From assembly GCA_041669225.1 (NCBI GenBank), contig JBAYBO010000014.1:1-24498 (forward strand): 24,498 nt of DNA. The letters are read 5' to 3'. The position numbers and the translations under genes were made by a program. Below the pieces are notes generated by a model. It saw only the letters and a program-made list of their open reading frames with translations, did not search any database and was not told where the DNA came from. Positions 14,159 through 22,525 of the stretch are shown in pieces (within the stretch, counting starts at the first letter, position 1; the number at the start of each line of letters is the position of its first letter). This DNA comes from UBA1424 sp041669225 (lineage in GTDB: Bacteria; Bacillota_I; Bacilli_A; RFN20; CAG-826).

Positions 14159-16747
14159 TTATTTTAAATCTTCAATTTTGTTTTTTACCGCTAATAATAG
14201 TTCTTTGTTTTTGGCACATTTTTCTTTTTCATTCTTTACTTTATCCACTGGTGCTTTTAACACGAATCTATCATTAGCTAACATGGCTTCTGAACGGTTG
14301 ATTTCAAATTCAAGTTTCGCTTTTTCTTTATTAAGTTTTTCCATCAATTCAGCTTTATCAATCGCTTCTTCAATGAACATATCAAAACTTGAATAGAAGA
14401 AAGAAACGTCACTCTTTCCAGCCTTAATATCTGCGCCAAGTGTTATATGTTTAGCAAACGAAAAACGACCCAAATATTTAGAAAAGTTCGCAAATGGTTC
14501 GTTTTTTCCGCGTATTTTGATAATAAGTGGGTGGTTTGGAACCAAATTCATCTCAACCTTATAATTACGAATATCCTGAATGGCCTGATATAGATTCTCG
14601 ACCGCTTCTTCATCTTTTTTGTTTACCTTAATTTTTCTTGTTTGTGGAAATGCTTCAAGCATCACTGAGTCAAGATGATTAGGTAAGGAAAGATAAAGTT
14701 CTTCGGCGATAAAAGGAGTATAAGGAGCAATCATCACGATGATGTCTTTTAGTATCTTAAAAAGAACTTGTTGAGCGTTTTTACTAAGCGCTTTATCGTT
14801 AAGTCCAAAGGTGACTTTGCTCATCTCAAGATAACGTGAACAAAAATCGTCATAAACATATGCATAGAGATTTTTTAGAGCCATCGAAAACTGATATTTA
14901 TCCATGTTTCGAGTAACTGATGAAATCGTTTTTTGGTGCTTATGAATAATATTTTTTTCAAGCGGAGATAGGCTTTCATAATCCAACTCTTCCGGAACGA
15001 AATCATCGCCCAACAAATTAAAAACGTAGCGGGCCGAATTCCAGATTTTATTTAAATAATTACTACTAGCAATAACTTTTTCTTCTAAATAACGGGTGTC
15101 TTGTCCGGGAGCCGTGTTGCTCATCAAGAAATAACGCAAGGCATCAACACCATGTTTTCCAATTATCTCAATGGGATCAATACCATTATTTAGGGACTTA
15201 GTCATCTTTCTTCCTTTGGCATCACGAATCAAACCGTGAATCACACATTTTTCAAATGGCGATTTATACGTAAATTCCAGTCCCTGAAAAATCATGCGGC
15301 TAACCCAAAAGAAAATTATGTCATAACCTGTCACCATCACCGAATTAGGATAGAAGCGTTTATAATCATCTGTTTCATGGGGCCATCCTAAAGTTGCAAA
15401 GGGCCACAAAGCGGAAGAAAACCACGTGTCGAGAACATCTTCATCTTGAGTGTATTCGTCAAGATTCTTCGGAGCTTCAATTGAAGCTAAAACTTCGCCA
15501 CTTGTTTTGTGATAGTAAACCGGAATTCGGTGCCCCCACCACAATTGACGAGAAATACACCAGTCCTCAACATTTTCCATCCAGTTTTGGAAAATCTTTT
15601 GAAAGCGTTTGGGTATAAATTCAACTGTGCTCTGAGAAAGGGCTTGCTCGGCTAATGGCTGCATTTTAACAAACCATTGCTTGCTTAAATATGGTTCAGC
15701 CACCGCGTTCGTTCTTTCGCTATGACCGACAGAATGGGTTACTTTATCGCTTTTAACAAAAAGACCTTTATCCTTAATATCTTCAAGCAATTGCTTGCGG
15801 CATTCATAACGATCTAAACCGACATACTTTCCGGCGAGTTCATTCATTGTCGCATCGACATGCATACAAATCGGTTTTTCCAAGTGATATTTTTCCGATA
15901 AGTTAAAATCATTTGGATCATGAGCCGGCGTGCATTTCATCACGCCCGTGCCAAATTCCTTATCAACATATTCGTCAGCCATGATTGGAAGACTTCTTCC
16001 GTCCGCAGGATTAATTACTTCTTTGCCAATAAAATGCGTATATCGTTCATCTTTTGGATTAACAAAGACGGCCACATCGCCAAACATCGTTTCCGGTCTT
16101 GTCGTAGCAATAATTAAAGATTCATCACTGCCCACAATCGGATAACGGAAATAATAAAAATCTCCTTTTACATCCTTATGGATGACTTCAATATTGGAAA
16201 GAGCCGTTTTTAAAATGGGATCGATATTAATTATTCTTTCTCCTTGATAAATAAGACCTTTATCGAAAAGCTTTTTAAAGACAGTACGCACTGCCAAATC
16301 AAGATTTTTATCAAGCGTAAAATGCTCTTTGTCATAATCAAGAGCTAAGCCAAGACTCGCCCACTGCTCATGAATTGAGCTTGCGTATTGCTCTTTCCAC
16401 TTCCACATCTCAACGAGAAATTTATCACGACCTAAGATATATTTGTCTTTGCCTTCGCTTCGCATTAATTGTTCAACTTTAGCCTGAGTGGCGATGCCGG
16501 CGTGGTCCATTCCCGGAAGCCATAAAACATCAAATCCCTGAGCTTTTTTATAACGAGTTATAACATCTTGAATTGTGTTATCCCAGGCGTGTCCCAAATG
16601 TAGTTTGCCGGTGACGTTAGGCGGTGGGATGACAAGGGAAAAAGGAGGTTTAGACTTATCTCCAGATTTAAAATATCCCTGTTTTTTCCAAGTCGTATAT
16701 TTTCCCGCTTCGACTTGATGGGGGTTGTAGCGTTTGTCGAGGGCCAT
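14159..16747 (-). CDS. valS: Valyl-tRNA synthetase
   Basis: Charges tRNA-Val with valine. From the ATG at 16747 the protein has 862 residues and begins MALDKRYNPHQVE; this start has an AAGGAG site 8 bases upstream. The frame also runs back to a GTG at 16807, but that GTG is inside the T-box sequence GGTGGTACCGCG and the added 20 codons are the terminator hairpin, so it is rejected. Class I motifs: HLGH at 50-53 (HIGH) in PPPNVTGKLHLGH, and KMTKS at 514-518 (KMSKS). The editing (CP1) domain with TTRPET starts near 215, the ISRQLWWGHRIPV block is at 398-410, and the C-terminal coiled-coil arm that binds tRNA is at about 800-862. Expression is controlled by a T-box leader. Confidence 0.97.
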   Translation of the reverse strand: MALDKRYNPHQVEAGKYTTWKKQGYFKSGDKSKPPFSLVIPPPNVTGKLHLGHAWDNTIQDVITRYKKAQGFDVLWLPGMDHAGIATQAKVEQLMRSEGKDKYILGRDKFLVEMWKWKEQYASSIHEQWASLGLALDYDKEHFTLDKNLDLAVRTVFKKLFDKGLIYQGERIINIDPILKTALSNIEVIHKDVKGDFYYFRYPIVGSDESLIIATTRPETMFGDVAVFVNPKDERYTHFIGKEVINPADGRSLPIMADEYVDKEFGTGVMKCTPAHDPNDFNLSEKYHLEKPICMHVDATMNELAGKYVGLDRYECRKQLLEDIKDKGLFVKSDKVTHSVGHSERTNAVAEPYLSKQWFVKMQPLAEQALSQSTVEFIPKRFQKIFQNWMENVEDWCISRQLWWGHRIPVYYHKTSGEVLASIEAPKNLDEYTQDEDVLDTWFSSALWPFATLGWPHETDDYKRFYPNSVMVTGYDIIFFWVSRMIFQGLEFTYKSPFEKCVIHGLIRDAKGRKMTKSLNNGIDPIEIIGKHGVDALRYFLMSNTAPGQDTRYLEEKVIASSNYLNKIWNSARYVFNLLGDDFVPEELDYESLSPLEKNIIHKHQKTISSVTRNMDKYQFSMALKNLYAYVYDDFCSRYLEMSKVTFGLNDKALSKNAQQVLFKILKDIIVMIAPYTPFIAEELYLSLPNHLDSVMLEAFPQTRKIKVNKKDEEAVENLYQAIQDIRNYKVEMNLVPNHPLIIKIRGKNEPFANFSKYLGRFSFAKHITLGADIKAGKSDVSFFYSSFDMFIEEAIDKAELMEKLNKEKAKLEFEINRSEAMLANDRFVLKAPVDKVKNEKEKCAKNKELLLAVKNKIEDLK

Positions 16748-16762
16748 AATTTTCTCCTTAAG

Positions 16763-16972
16763 CAAATAAAAAGCGTCCACATAAGGACGCCAAATGCGCG
16801 GTACCACCTTAATTCATATCATTTTGATATGCACCTCAATGACCCTTAACGTGGGTGACGGAATATTCCTATTCTTCCTCAAAGGCGACATCGCAAATCC
16901 TTTATTTTCATCTTTCCACCACTTGATGAATCTCTAGATATAAAGAAGCTACGAACTCCTCGTCATTGGAAT
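16763..16972 (-). promoter_or_regulatory. T-box riboswitch leader of valS
   Basis: The minus strand carries the T-box signature AAGGTGGTACCGCG (core at 16797-16808), where TGGT can pair with the ACCA end of uncharged tRNA-Val. It is followed by a terminator: GGACGC/GCGTCC stem (16785-16790 with 16773-16778), 6-base loop, then TTTTTATTT. The upstream 160 bases have stem I features: a GACGAGGAGTTCGTA start, an AGAGA segment and a GGTGG distal part. The candidate specifier is GTC (16887-16889), a valine codon, in GCGATGTCGCC. Uncharged tRNA-Val should favour the antiterminator and allow valS expression. Confidence 0.93.
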
Positions 16973-16978
16973 AATCAC

Positions 16979-17007
16979 ATTATAGTAAGATAGGACTTGT
17001 TTAACAA
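16979..17007 (-). promoter_or_regulatory. Promoter of the valS transcript
   Basis: On the minus strand TTGTTA (17002-17007) and TATAAT (16979-16984) are 17 bases apart, directly upstream of the T-box; start expected near 16972. Confidence 0.85.
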
Positions 17008-17035
17008 GAAAAGAAAATATTCAGAGATGAAAGCG

Positions 17036-17059
17036 AATAAAAACTATGGCAAACCATAG
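17036..17059 (-). terminator. Minus-strand terminator upstream of the valS promoter
   Basis: On the minus strand CTATGG-TTTG-CCATAG is a perfect 6-bp hairpin followed by TTTTTATT. The plus-strand flank has no T run. It must end a minus-strand transcript arising at or beyond 17060; the only reading frame there is the small one at 17089-17208. Confidence 0.65.
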
Positions 17060-17088
17060 CTATATTTAAGAAATGATGATTGTGATTT

Positions 17089-17208
17089 TTAATCTTCGGA
17101 ATAATTACTCAAATTAGGTTTTGAGGTAGATACGCGGCGATAATTAATATTAAGTTCAAGATTATTATTACTGTCATTATATTGTTCTAATAAATATTTT
17201 TTTGCCAC
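17089..17208 (-). CDS. Possible 39-residue small protein or 3' remnant
   Basis: A frame open on the minus strand from about 17263 to a TAA at 17089-17091; the first usable start is GTG at 17208, giving 39 residues that begin MAKKYLLEQYND and end in a polar, basic tail (NYRRVSTSKPNLSNYSED). The composition looks protein-like rather than random, and the stop is followed 30 bases later by a proper terminator. Against it: there is no Shine-Dalgarno, the start is GTG, and the gene lies in the divergent gap between valS and the acyltransferase. It may be the surviving 3' end of a decayed gene, or the source of the terminated transcript may be a noncoding RNA. Confidence 0.3.
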   Translation of the reverse strand: MAKKYLLEQYNDSNNNLELNINYRRVSTSKPNLSNYSED

Positions 17209-17228
17209 TAATGAATCGTATATTCGTT

Positions 17229-17237
17229 TGATATAAT
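17229..17237 (+). promoter_or_regulatory. Extended -10 promoter of the acyltransferase gene
   Basis: TGATATAAT (extended -10 form) ends 9 bases before the ATG at 17247, so transcription would start near 17244, only about 3 bases upstream of the start codon. No good -35 is spaced correctly, as is common for extended -10 promoters. The gene has no ribosome binding site. Confidence 0.55.
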
Positions 17238-17246
17238 AATAAAACG

Positions 17247-18200
17247 ATGAAAGCAAATTCCTTTCAAAAAAATAGTTTAATTGAGATCTTACGCTTTGTG
17301 ATGGCTTGGAGTGTCCTTATCTTTCATGGTTTTATGCCCCTTAAAACAACCATTCTTGACATGGGCGTCACATGTGTGTCAGTTGATTTTTTCTTGATGC
17401 TTGGTGGCTTTTTATTTGCTTCCAGTTATGCAAACGTTAAAGAAGAAAAGATGGGAAAAGGGTTTTTAACTTTTATAAGCAAAAGATTACGAAGGCTCGG
17501 TCTTCCTTTTTTAGTAGCCCTATTTTTCGCTGTTTACAACACCATCACCATGCGTCATATCGGTTGGCTGTTCGGCTATTTATGGTTCATTCCTGTCGAA
17601 ATAATCGCGCAAATTATTCTTTTCTTTCTTCTTCGACTTATCAAAAACAAAAAAATGCTTGTCGCTATTCTTCTTACTTTTGCCGTTTTAGGCTATACCT
17701 ACTTTTATGCCTTGCCACCAGATTTTGTTCCTTATGCACAAGGCGGATACAATATTTATTTCACTAACCTATGGGCAATTCTTGGCTATCCCTTAAGAGG
17801 CATTGGCGGCGTCTTTGTTGGCTATTGCTTAACCCTTCTTCCAAAATTTAAAAAGTCGCTTGTTCGTAATGTTATCGCCCTTTCTTCTTTCACGATTGTT
17901 TTGATTATTTCTTTTATGCCAATCTTCACTTATAAAGAGCCGCTTCTTCTAATTTTATTCGCCGCCGCGATATATTCTCTCTTTCAAACTAGATTTTCCT
18001 TTCCGTTTTTCAATTTTCTCGGAGCGATAGCTTTTGGGCTATATATATTCCAAACGCTTGGCTCGACGTTACGTGCAAATAGCCTTGCTACTCCAGAAGT
18101 CGTCTTAATAATTATTGTCGCCGTCAGTGTTCTTTCCGCACCAAAAGCATTTTCTGAAATCTTTTCAAAGAAAAAAGACGTCGAAACGTCTCTTCACTAA
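17247..18200 (+). CDS. Membrane acyltransferase, acyltransferase 3 family
   Basis: A 317-residue integral membrane protein with about 9-10 hydrophobic segments. The N-terminus NSLIEILRFVMAWSVLIFHG matches the family signature, with Arg16 and the presumed catalytic His27 at the end of TM1; such enzymes O-acylate cell-surface sugars or lipids from acyl-CoA. The acceptor is unknown. It is short of the more usual 330-380 residues but ends normally, with a Lys-rich cytoplasmic tail. It is the only plus-strand gene inside a long minus-strand block, lying between engB and valS, so it is an insertion relative to the conserved gene order. Its last codons contain the terminator of the convergent engB unit. 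Transcription is probably nearly leaderless. Confidence 0.85.
   Translation: MKANSFQKNSLIEILRFVMAWSVLIFHGFMPLKTTILDMGVTCVSVDFFLMLGGFLFASSYANVKEEKMGKGFLTFISKRLRRLGLPFLVALFFAVYNTITMRHIGWLFGYLWFIPVEIIAQIILFFLLRLIKNKKMLVAILLTFAVLGYTYFYALPPDFVPYAQGGYNIYFTNLWAILGYPLRGIGGVFVGYCLTLLPKFKKSLVRNVIALSSFTIVLIISFMPIFTYKEPLLLILFAAAIYSLFQTRFSFPFFNFLGAIAFGLYIFQTLGSTLRANSLATPEVVLIIIVAVSVLSAPKAFSEIFSKKKDVETSLH
18171..18191 (-). terminator. Terminator of tig-lon-engB inside the acyltransferase 3' end
   Basis: On the minus strand AGACGT-TTCG-ACGTCT (18176-18191) is a perfect hairpin with a stable TTCG loop, followed by TTTTTCTTT. It is 22 bases past the engB stop and lies within the final codons of the convergent acyltransferase gene. 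Confidence 0.82.
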
Positions 18201-18212
18201 AGTATTAGTCGT

Positions 18213-18791
18213 TTAAATCTTCAACAAAGAAGAAATGGCTGCACTGATGGCGGTTAAAGATTCTTTTCGATGAATACTCGCTAAAAGATAGTTATTTGAT
18301 GCATAAGAAGCTAAAAGCGGCTTAACGTTCTTATTAATCGCAGCTTTTCCACTTTGATTTAACTTATCGGCTTTAGTCAGAACTAAGAGCACAGGGATTT
18401 CTTTCTCTTTTAAATACTTCATGAAAGAAATATCTTCATCTTTAGGAATTCTGCGGCTGTCAAAAAGAAAAACAACCAGACGTGGTTTACTCGTCGCATA
18501 GTAATCTTCCATCATGTCGCCAAAAGCATCTCTTGGACCTCGAGCGATATAGCCATATCCCGGGGCATCAACAAGATAAAACTTATTATCAACATTATAG
18601 TAATTGAGTAATTTAGTGTGTCCGGGTTTTGATGACGTATACGCTAAATCTTTGCGAGAACATAAAGCATTAATTAGTGATGATTTACCGACATTGCTTC
18701 GTCCAACGAACATAATATCAAAAAGGCCGTCGGGCCTTTCTGAAATTGATGGCGCGCTTTTGATAAATTGAACGTTGCGGAAATCAATCAT
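18213..18791 (-). CDS. engB: Ribosome biogenesis GTPase EngB (YsxC/YihA)
   Basis: A 192-residue TRAFAC GTPase needed for 50S subunit assembly. G1 GRSNVGKS at 30-37, a G2 Thr in the SKPGHTK segment, G3 DAPG in VDAPGYGYIARG at 75-78, and G4 TKAD at 139-142 are all present. Length is normal. Its ATG overlaps the lon stop as TAATG, so the two are coupled, the same lon-engB arrangement as Bacillus lonA-ysxC. The unit ends in the hairpin at 18171-18191. Confidence 0.96.
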   Translation of the reverse strand: MIDFRNVQFIKSAPSISERPDGLFDIMFVGRSNVGKSSLINALCSRKDLAYTSSKPGHTKLLNYYNVDNKFYLVDAPGYGYIARGPRDAFGDMMEDYYATSKPRLVVFLFDSRRIPKDEDISFMKYLKEKEIPVLLVLTKADKLNQSGKAAINKNVKPLLASYASNNYLLASIHRKESLTAISAAISSLLKI

Positions 18792-21109
18792 TATTTTACA
18801 CAGGCGATGTCTAAAGCATCGTCGACTGTCTTCATATAAACGATATTCAGGGCTTCTTTTACTTCTTTAGGAAGTTCATCCACTGCTTTTTTGTTTTCCT
18901 GAGGAACGATAATGGTTTTAATTCCACTTCTAAGAGCGGCGAGAGATTTTTCGCGGAGTCCACCGATAGGAAGAGCATAACCACGCAAGGTCACCTCACC
19001 TGTCATGGCCACATTCGCATCGACTGCCCGTTTAGTTAAACAGGAGACGATTGCTGTTGCAATCGCTATGCCGGCGCTCGGGCCGTCTTTTGGCACCGCC
19101 CCTTCGGGAACGTGAACGTGAATATCGTTTTTGGCGAAAATTTCGCTATTGATTCCATATTTGACGGCATTACTTCTTACATAGTCGAGAGCGATACTGG
19201 CGCTTTCTTTCATCACGTCACCGAGTTTTCCGGTTAAGACTAGGTTGCCCTTGCCTGGGAAATAATTCACTTCGATTGGCAAGATATCACCACCGTATTC
19301 GGTATAGGCAAGTCCGGTAACGACACCGATTTGGTTTTCTTTTTCTTTCTTGGTGTTTTCAAATATTTCAACACCTAGATACTTGCGAATGTCTTGAGGA
19401 CCGACTTCTAAAACTTTTAAGTCGGGCTTTTTGACGATTTCAACGACAATTTTGCGAATTACGGCCGCGATTTTACGCTCTAATTCACGGACACCGGCTT
19501 CCCGAGTGTAATATTGAATAACATATTGGAAAGCTTCGTCAGTAAATTTAATATTCTTGTCTTCAATGCCATTAGCTTTCATTTGCTTTTTAAGCAAAAA
19601 ATGCTTAGCAATTTGAATTTTTTCAAGTTCGGTGTAGGAGTTGACTTCGATTAATTCCAAGCGATCGCGTAAAGGCGCAGGAATGTTTTCAAGGTAATTA
19701 GCCGTCGCAATAAACAAAACATTACTCAGATCGTAGGGCTCTTCAACATAGTTATCATTAAACGCGAAATTTTGCTCAGGATCGAGAACTTCGAGCAAAG
19801 CACTGGCCGGATCGCCTTTATACGATGTTGACAGCTTATCGACTTCGTCAAGTAAGAAAACAGGATTGATCATGCCGGTTTTTCTCATGCCGCTAATAAT
19901 ACGTCCAGGCATACTTCCAACATACGTACGCCGGTGTCCGCGAATTTCAGCTTCATCGGAAATACCACCCAAGGAAGCTTTAAAAAATTTGCGACCTAAT
20001 GCCCGTGCAATCGACTTGCCAAGTGAGGTTTTGCCAACACCAGGTGGGCCATAAAAGCAAAGAATCGGAGCTTTTAAGTTGCCAGTCATTTTCTTGACGG
20101 CTAAATATTCAATAATTCTTTTTTTGACCTTATCAAGACCATAATGATCTTCGTTAAGAATTTGTTCGGCGTCTTCCAAGATGTCATTATCTTCCGTTTT
20201 CTGATACCATGGCAAATTCATAATTAAGTCGATATAGCTTTTAATAAGCGAGGCTTCAAGCGAGGCTTGTGGCATCATCTCATAACGCTTTAATTCAGCC
20301 TTGACCTTAGCTTTGACATATTCTGGAAAAGGATTGTTATCCAGCTTCTTTAAAATATCTTCTTCTGAGTCTTCCCCCGGAGTGATTTCCCCGAGTTCTT
20401 CCTTAATCGCTTTCATCTTTTCGCGAAGAATGTATTCACGTTGATTTTTCTCAGTTGATTTTTGAATACTGTTTTGAATTTTTTTATCAATTTCAATCAC
20501 GGCCTTAGCCTGATTAATCACATCTAAAATGAGCATGAGGCGCTTATTAATATCAAGTTCTTCAAGCAAAGCTTGTTTTTGCTCGTTAGGCATATTTAAA
20601 TACGTCGCGAGCGTATCGGTCAACTCCGTCGGCGAGAGTCCTTTGGATAAAGAATTGACAACTTGACGAGGAAAGCTCCGCGATAGGCTCGGCATCTGTT
20701 CAATTTGTTCAAGGATGTTACGGACGATAACTGCCGTTTCGTTCGCATTGGTTTGAATATCTTCTAAAACGATGGCATCGGCGACATAGTGATTATCTTC
20801 GATGCGAACATCTTGAATGGCGACGCGCTTAGTGGCCGTCACACGAATGCGGTAAAACTGCTTTTGGTCGCCAAAGGAAATAATACGGCACAATGTGCCG
20901 ACTTGATAAAGATCTTCGGCTAAAGGATCGTCTATATTCGGGTCTTTTTGACTCACGATAAAAAGGAGCGAGCTCGCGTTATCACGACTTTCTTCAATGG
21001 CTTTCATTGAAAAAGGACGAGCCGCCTCGATTGGTTGGTTCGTATTAGGAAAGACGACTAAGCTCCTCGTCACGAGAAGCGGCAAGGTAAGGGGTAGGTT
21101 TTCGTCCAT
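18791..21109 (-). CDS. lon: ATP-dependent protease Lon
   Basis: A 772-residue LonA protease that degrades misfolded and regulatory proteins in the cytoplasm. Domains: N-terminal LON substrate domain (about 1-200), helical linker with coiled coil (about 200-310), AAA+ module with Walker A GPPGVGKTS and Walker B VFLLDEVDKL, and a C-terminal peptidase domain with the Ser-Lys dyad Ser678 (PKDGPSAG) and Lys721 (LREKSLAAL). Size matches the family. An AGGAGG site lies 8 bases before the ATG. It follows tig by 31 bases with no terminator between; clpX, which separates tig and lon in Bacillus, is absent here. Confidence 0.97.
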   Translation of the reverse strand: MDENLPLTLPLLVTRSLVVFPNTNQPIEAARPFSMKAIEESRDNASSLLFIVSQKDPNIDDPLAEDLYQVGTLCRIISFGDQKQFYRIRVTATKRVAIQDVRIEDNHYVADAIVLEDIQTNANETAVIVRNILEQIEQMPSLSRSFPRQVVNSLSKGLSPTELTDTLATYLNMPNEQKQALLEELDINKRLMLILDVINQAKAVIEIDKKIQNSIQKSTEKNQREYILREKMKAIKEELGEITPGEDSEEDILKKLDNNPFPEYVKAKVKAELKRYEMMPQASLEASLIKSYIDLIMNLPWYQKTEDNDILEDAEQILNEDHYGLDKVKKRIIEYLAVKKMTGNLKAPILCFYGPPGVGKTSLGKSIARALGRKFFKASLGGISDEAEIRGHRRTYVGSMPGRIISGMRKTGMINPVFLLDEVDKLSTSYKGDPASALLEVLDPEQNFAFNDNYVEEPYDLSNVLFIATANYLENIPAPLRDRLELIEVNSYTELEKIQIAKHFLLKKQMKANGIEDKNIKFTDEAFQYVIQYYTREAGVRELERKIAAVIRKIVVEIVKKPDLKVLEVGPQDIRKYLGVEIFENTKKEKENQIGVVTGLAYTEYGGDILPIEVNYFPGKGNLVLTGKLGDVMKESASIALDYVRSNAVKYGINSEIFAKNDIHVHVPEGAVPKDGPSAGIAIATAIVSCLTKRAVDANVAMTGEVTLRGYALPIGGLREKSLAALRSGIKTIIVPQENKKAVDELPKEVKEALNIVYMKTVDDALDIACVK

Positions 21110-21140
21110 TTAAAGACCTCCTATAATTATTATTCGTTAG

Positions 21141-22415
21141 TTAATCGTTATTGTTAACAATAAATTCTTGAATGCGGCGTGAACGAACATCGGCACTAAA
21201 GCGGTCCATGCTATCCTTTAGAACTTTTTTAACTTCTTCTAATGGCATCTTGTATTGGTCAGCAATCTTGGCGAGTTCAAATTCGATTTCATCATCTTCA
21301 ACTTTGATATTCTCGACTTCAGCGATTTTTTCTAAGACGAGGACCGAACGAATGTTATCTTCGGCTTCTTTGGCCATTTGCTCATGGAGTTTTTCCGAGG
21401 ACTGACCGGTAATTTGTAAATATTTTTCCATCGTCAAGCCTTGTTGTTCGATTTGCTTAAGCATATTTTCTTCCATGGCTTCGACTTCGCCATCGATAAT
21501 TTCTTTGGCAATGTCAATTTTGGCGTTATTGCGAATTTGCTTTACTATCGCTTCATAGTAATCGCGTTTAACATCATTGGCCTTCTGGCTTTCTAACTTA
21601 GCTTTTTGATGAGCCTTTAAATCTTCAACGGTTTTAACGTTAGGTAAATTCAAATCTTTAATTAAGTCTTCGTTAAGTTCGGGAACTTTCTTGACTTTCA
21701 CTTCGTGAACCTTAACTTTGAATGTTGCATCCTTGTCCGCGAGTTCGGGAACGTATTCAGTCGGGAATTTGACGTTTATGTCTTTTTCGTCTCCGGCTTT
21801 AGCGCCGACAAGTGCGTCTTCAAAACCCGGAATAAATTGGCCAGAACCCAACTCAAGCGAGTGGTTTTCGGCTTTGCCACCTTCAAAAGGTTTACCATCG
21901 ACAAATCCTTCGAAGTCCATGACGACGGTATCGCCTAAGACGGCCGCGTCTTCTTTAACGACTAGCGAGGCATTATCAGCGACGAGATGTTCAATCGCGT
22001 GGCTAATTTCGTGATCGGTGACCACCGCTTCTTTTTTCTCAGCGTGTAATCCTTTGTATTCACCAAGTGTGACTTCAGGAGCTAAAACTAAAGTAAACTT
22101 TAATTCGAGTTCGAGATCACTCAATTTGGTAACATCAACGACAGGACGGGCATATGGCCGTAAATTTTCTTCGCTTATGATTTGACGATAAGTGTCTTGA
22201 AGAATGGAATTAATCGCCCGGTCAAACACTTGACCTTGATCAACTTTGGCCTTAATCATTTCCGCGGGGGCCTTGCCTTTGCGGAAGCCTTTAATTTCGA
22301 CATCAGCGGCTAATTTGCTAAAAGAATCTTTTTGCGCTTTAGCCCAAATGTCTTTTTCAACGCTGACGATAACTTCGATTTTTGATTGTTCGAGTTTAGT
22401 GATTTTCTTTTCCAT
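21141..22415 (-). CDS. tig: Trigger factor
   Basis: Ribosome-associated chaperone and peptidyl-prolyl isomerase. The 424-residue protein has the N-terminal ribosome-binding domain with the signature GFRKGKAP at 43-50, the FKBP-type domain (about 150-240, GDTVVMDFEGFVDGKPFEGG through GSGQFIPGFEDAL), and a helical C-terminal substrate-binding cradle. Length is standard. AAGGAG lies about 13 bases before the ATG. It is the first gene of tig-lon-engB, behind a good promoter at 22457-22485, joining a chaperone, a protease and a ribosome assembly factor in one transcript. Confidence 0.97.
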   Translation of the reverse strand: MEKKITKLEQSKIEVIVSVEKDIWAKAQKDSFSKLAADVEIKGFRKGKAPAEMIKAKVDQGQVFDRAINSILQDTYRQIISEENLRPYARPVVDVTKLSDLELELKFTLVLAPEVTLGEYKGLHAEKKEAVVTDHEISHAIEHLVADNASLVVKEDAAVLGDTVVMDFEGFVDGKPFEGGKAENHSLELGSGQFIPGFEDALVGAKAGDEKDINVKFPTEYVPELADKDATFKVKVHEVKVKKVPELNEDLIKDLNLPNVKTVEDLKAHQKAKLESQKANDVKRDYYEAIVKQIRNNAKIDIAKEIIDGEVEAMEENMLKQIEQQGLTMEKYLQITGQSSEKLHEQMAKEAEDNIRSVLVLEKIAEVENIKVEDDEIEFELAKIADQYKMPLEEVKKVLKDSMDRFSADVRSRRIQEFIVNNND

Positions 22416-22456
22416 AATTTATATTATTCTCCTTAATAAAAATGCAATCGACATAA

Positions 22457-22485
22457 AGTATAGAATACATTCGTATCAGATTCAA
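22457..22485 (-). promoter_or_regulatory. Promoter of tig-lon-engB
   Basis: On the minus strand TTGAAT (22480-22485) and TATACT (22457-22462) are 17 bases apart, with a start expected near 22450 and a leader of about 35 bases. I saw no CIRCE or CtsR-type operator. Confidence 0.75.
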
Positions 22486-22495
22486 ATGAAACACT

Positions 22496-22512
22496 AAAAA
22501 GAATGTCTTTTT
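22496..22512 (-). terminator. Weak candidate terminator after the TPR-like gene
   Basis: AAAAAGA at 22496-22502 and TCTTTTT at 22506-22512 form a 7-bp but almost all A-T stem with a 3-base loop, 14 bases after the stop at 22526. Its own 3' arm provides the T run. Stability is low. Confidence 0.3.
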
Positions 22513-22525
22513 AATCAGTTTTAAC

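Noticed and set aside
16748..16807. N-terminal extension of ValS from a GTG
   Set aside because: These bases are the T-box motif and terminator hairpin; a good ribosome binding site precedes the internal ATG.
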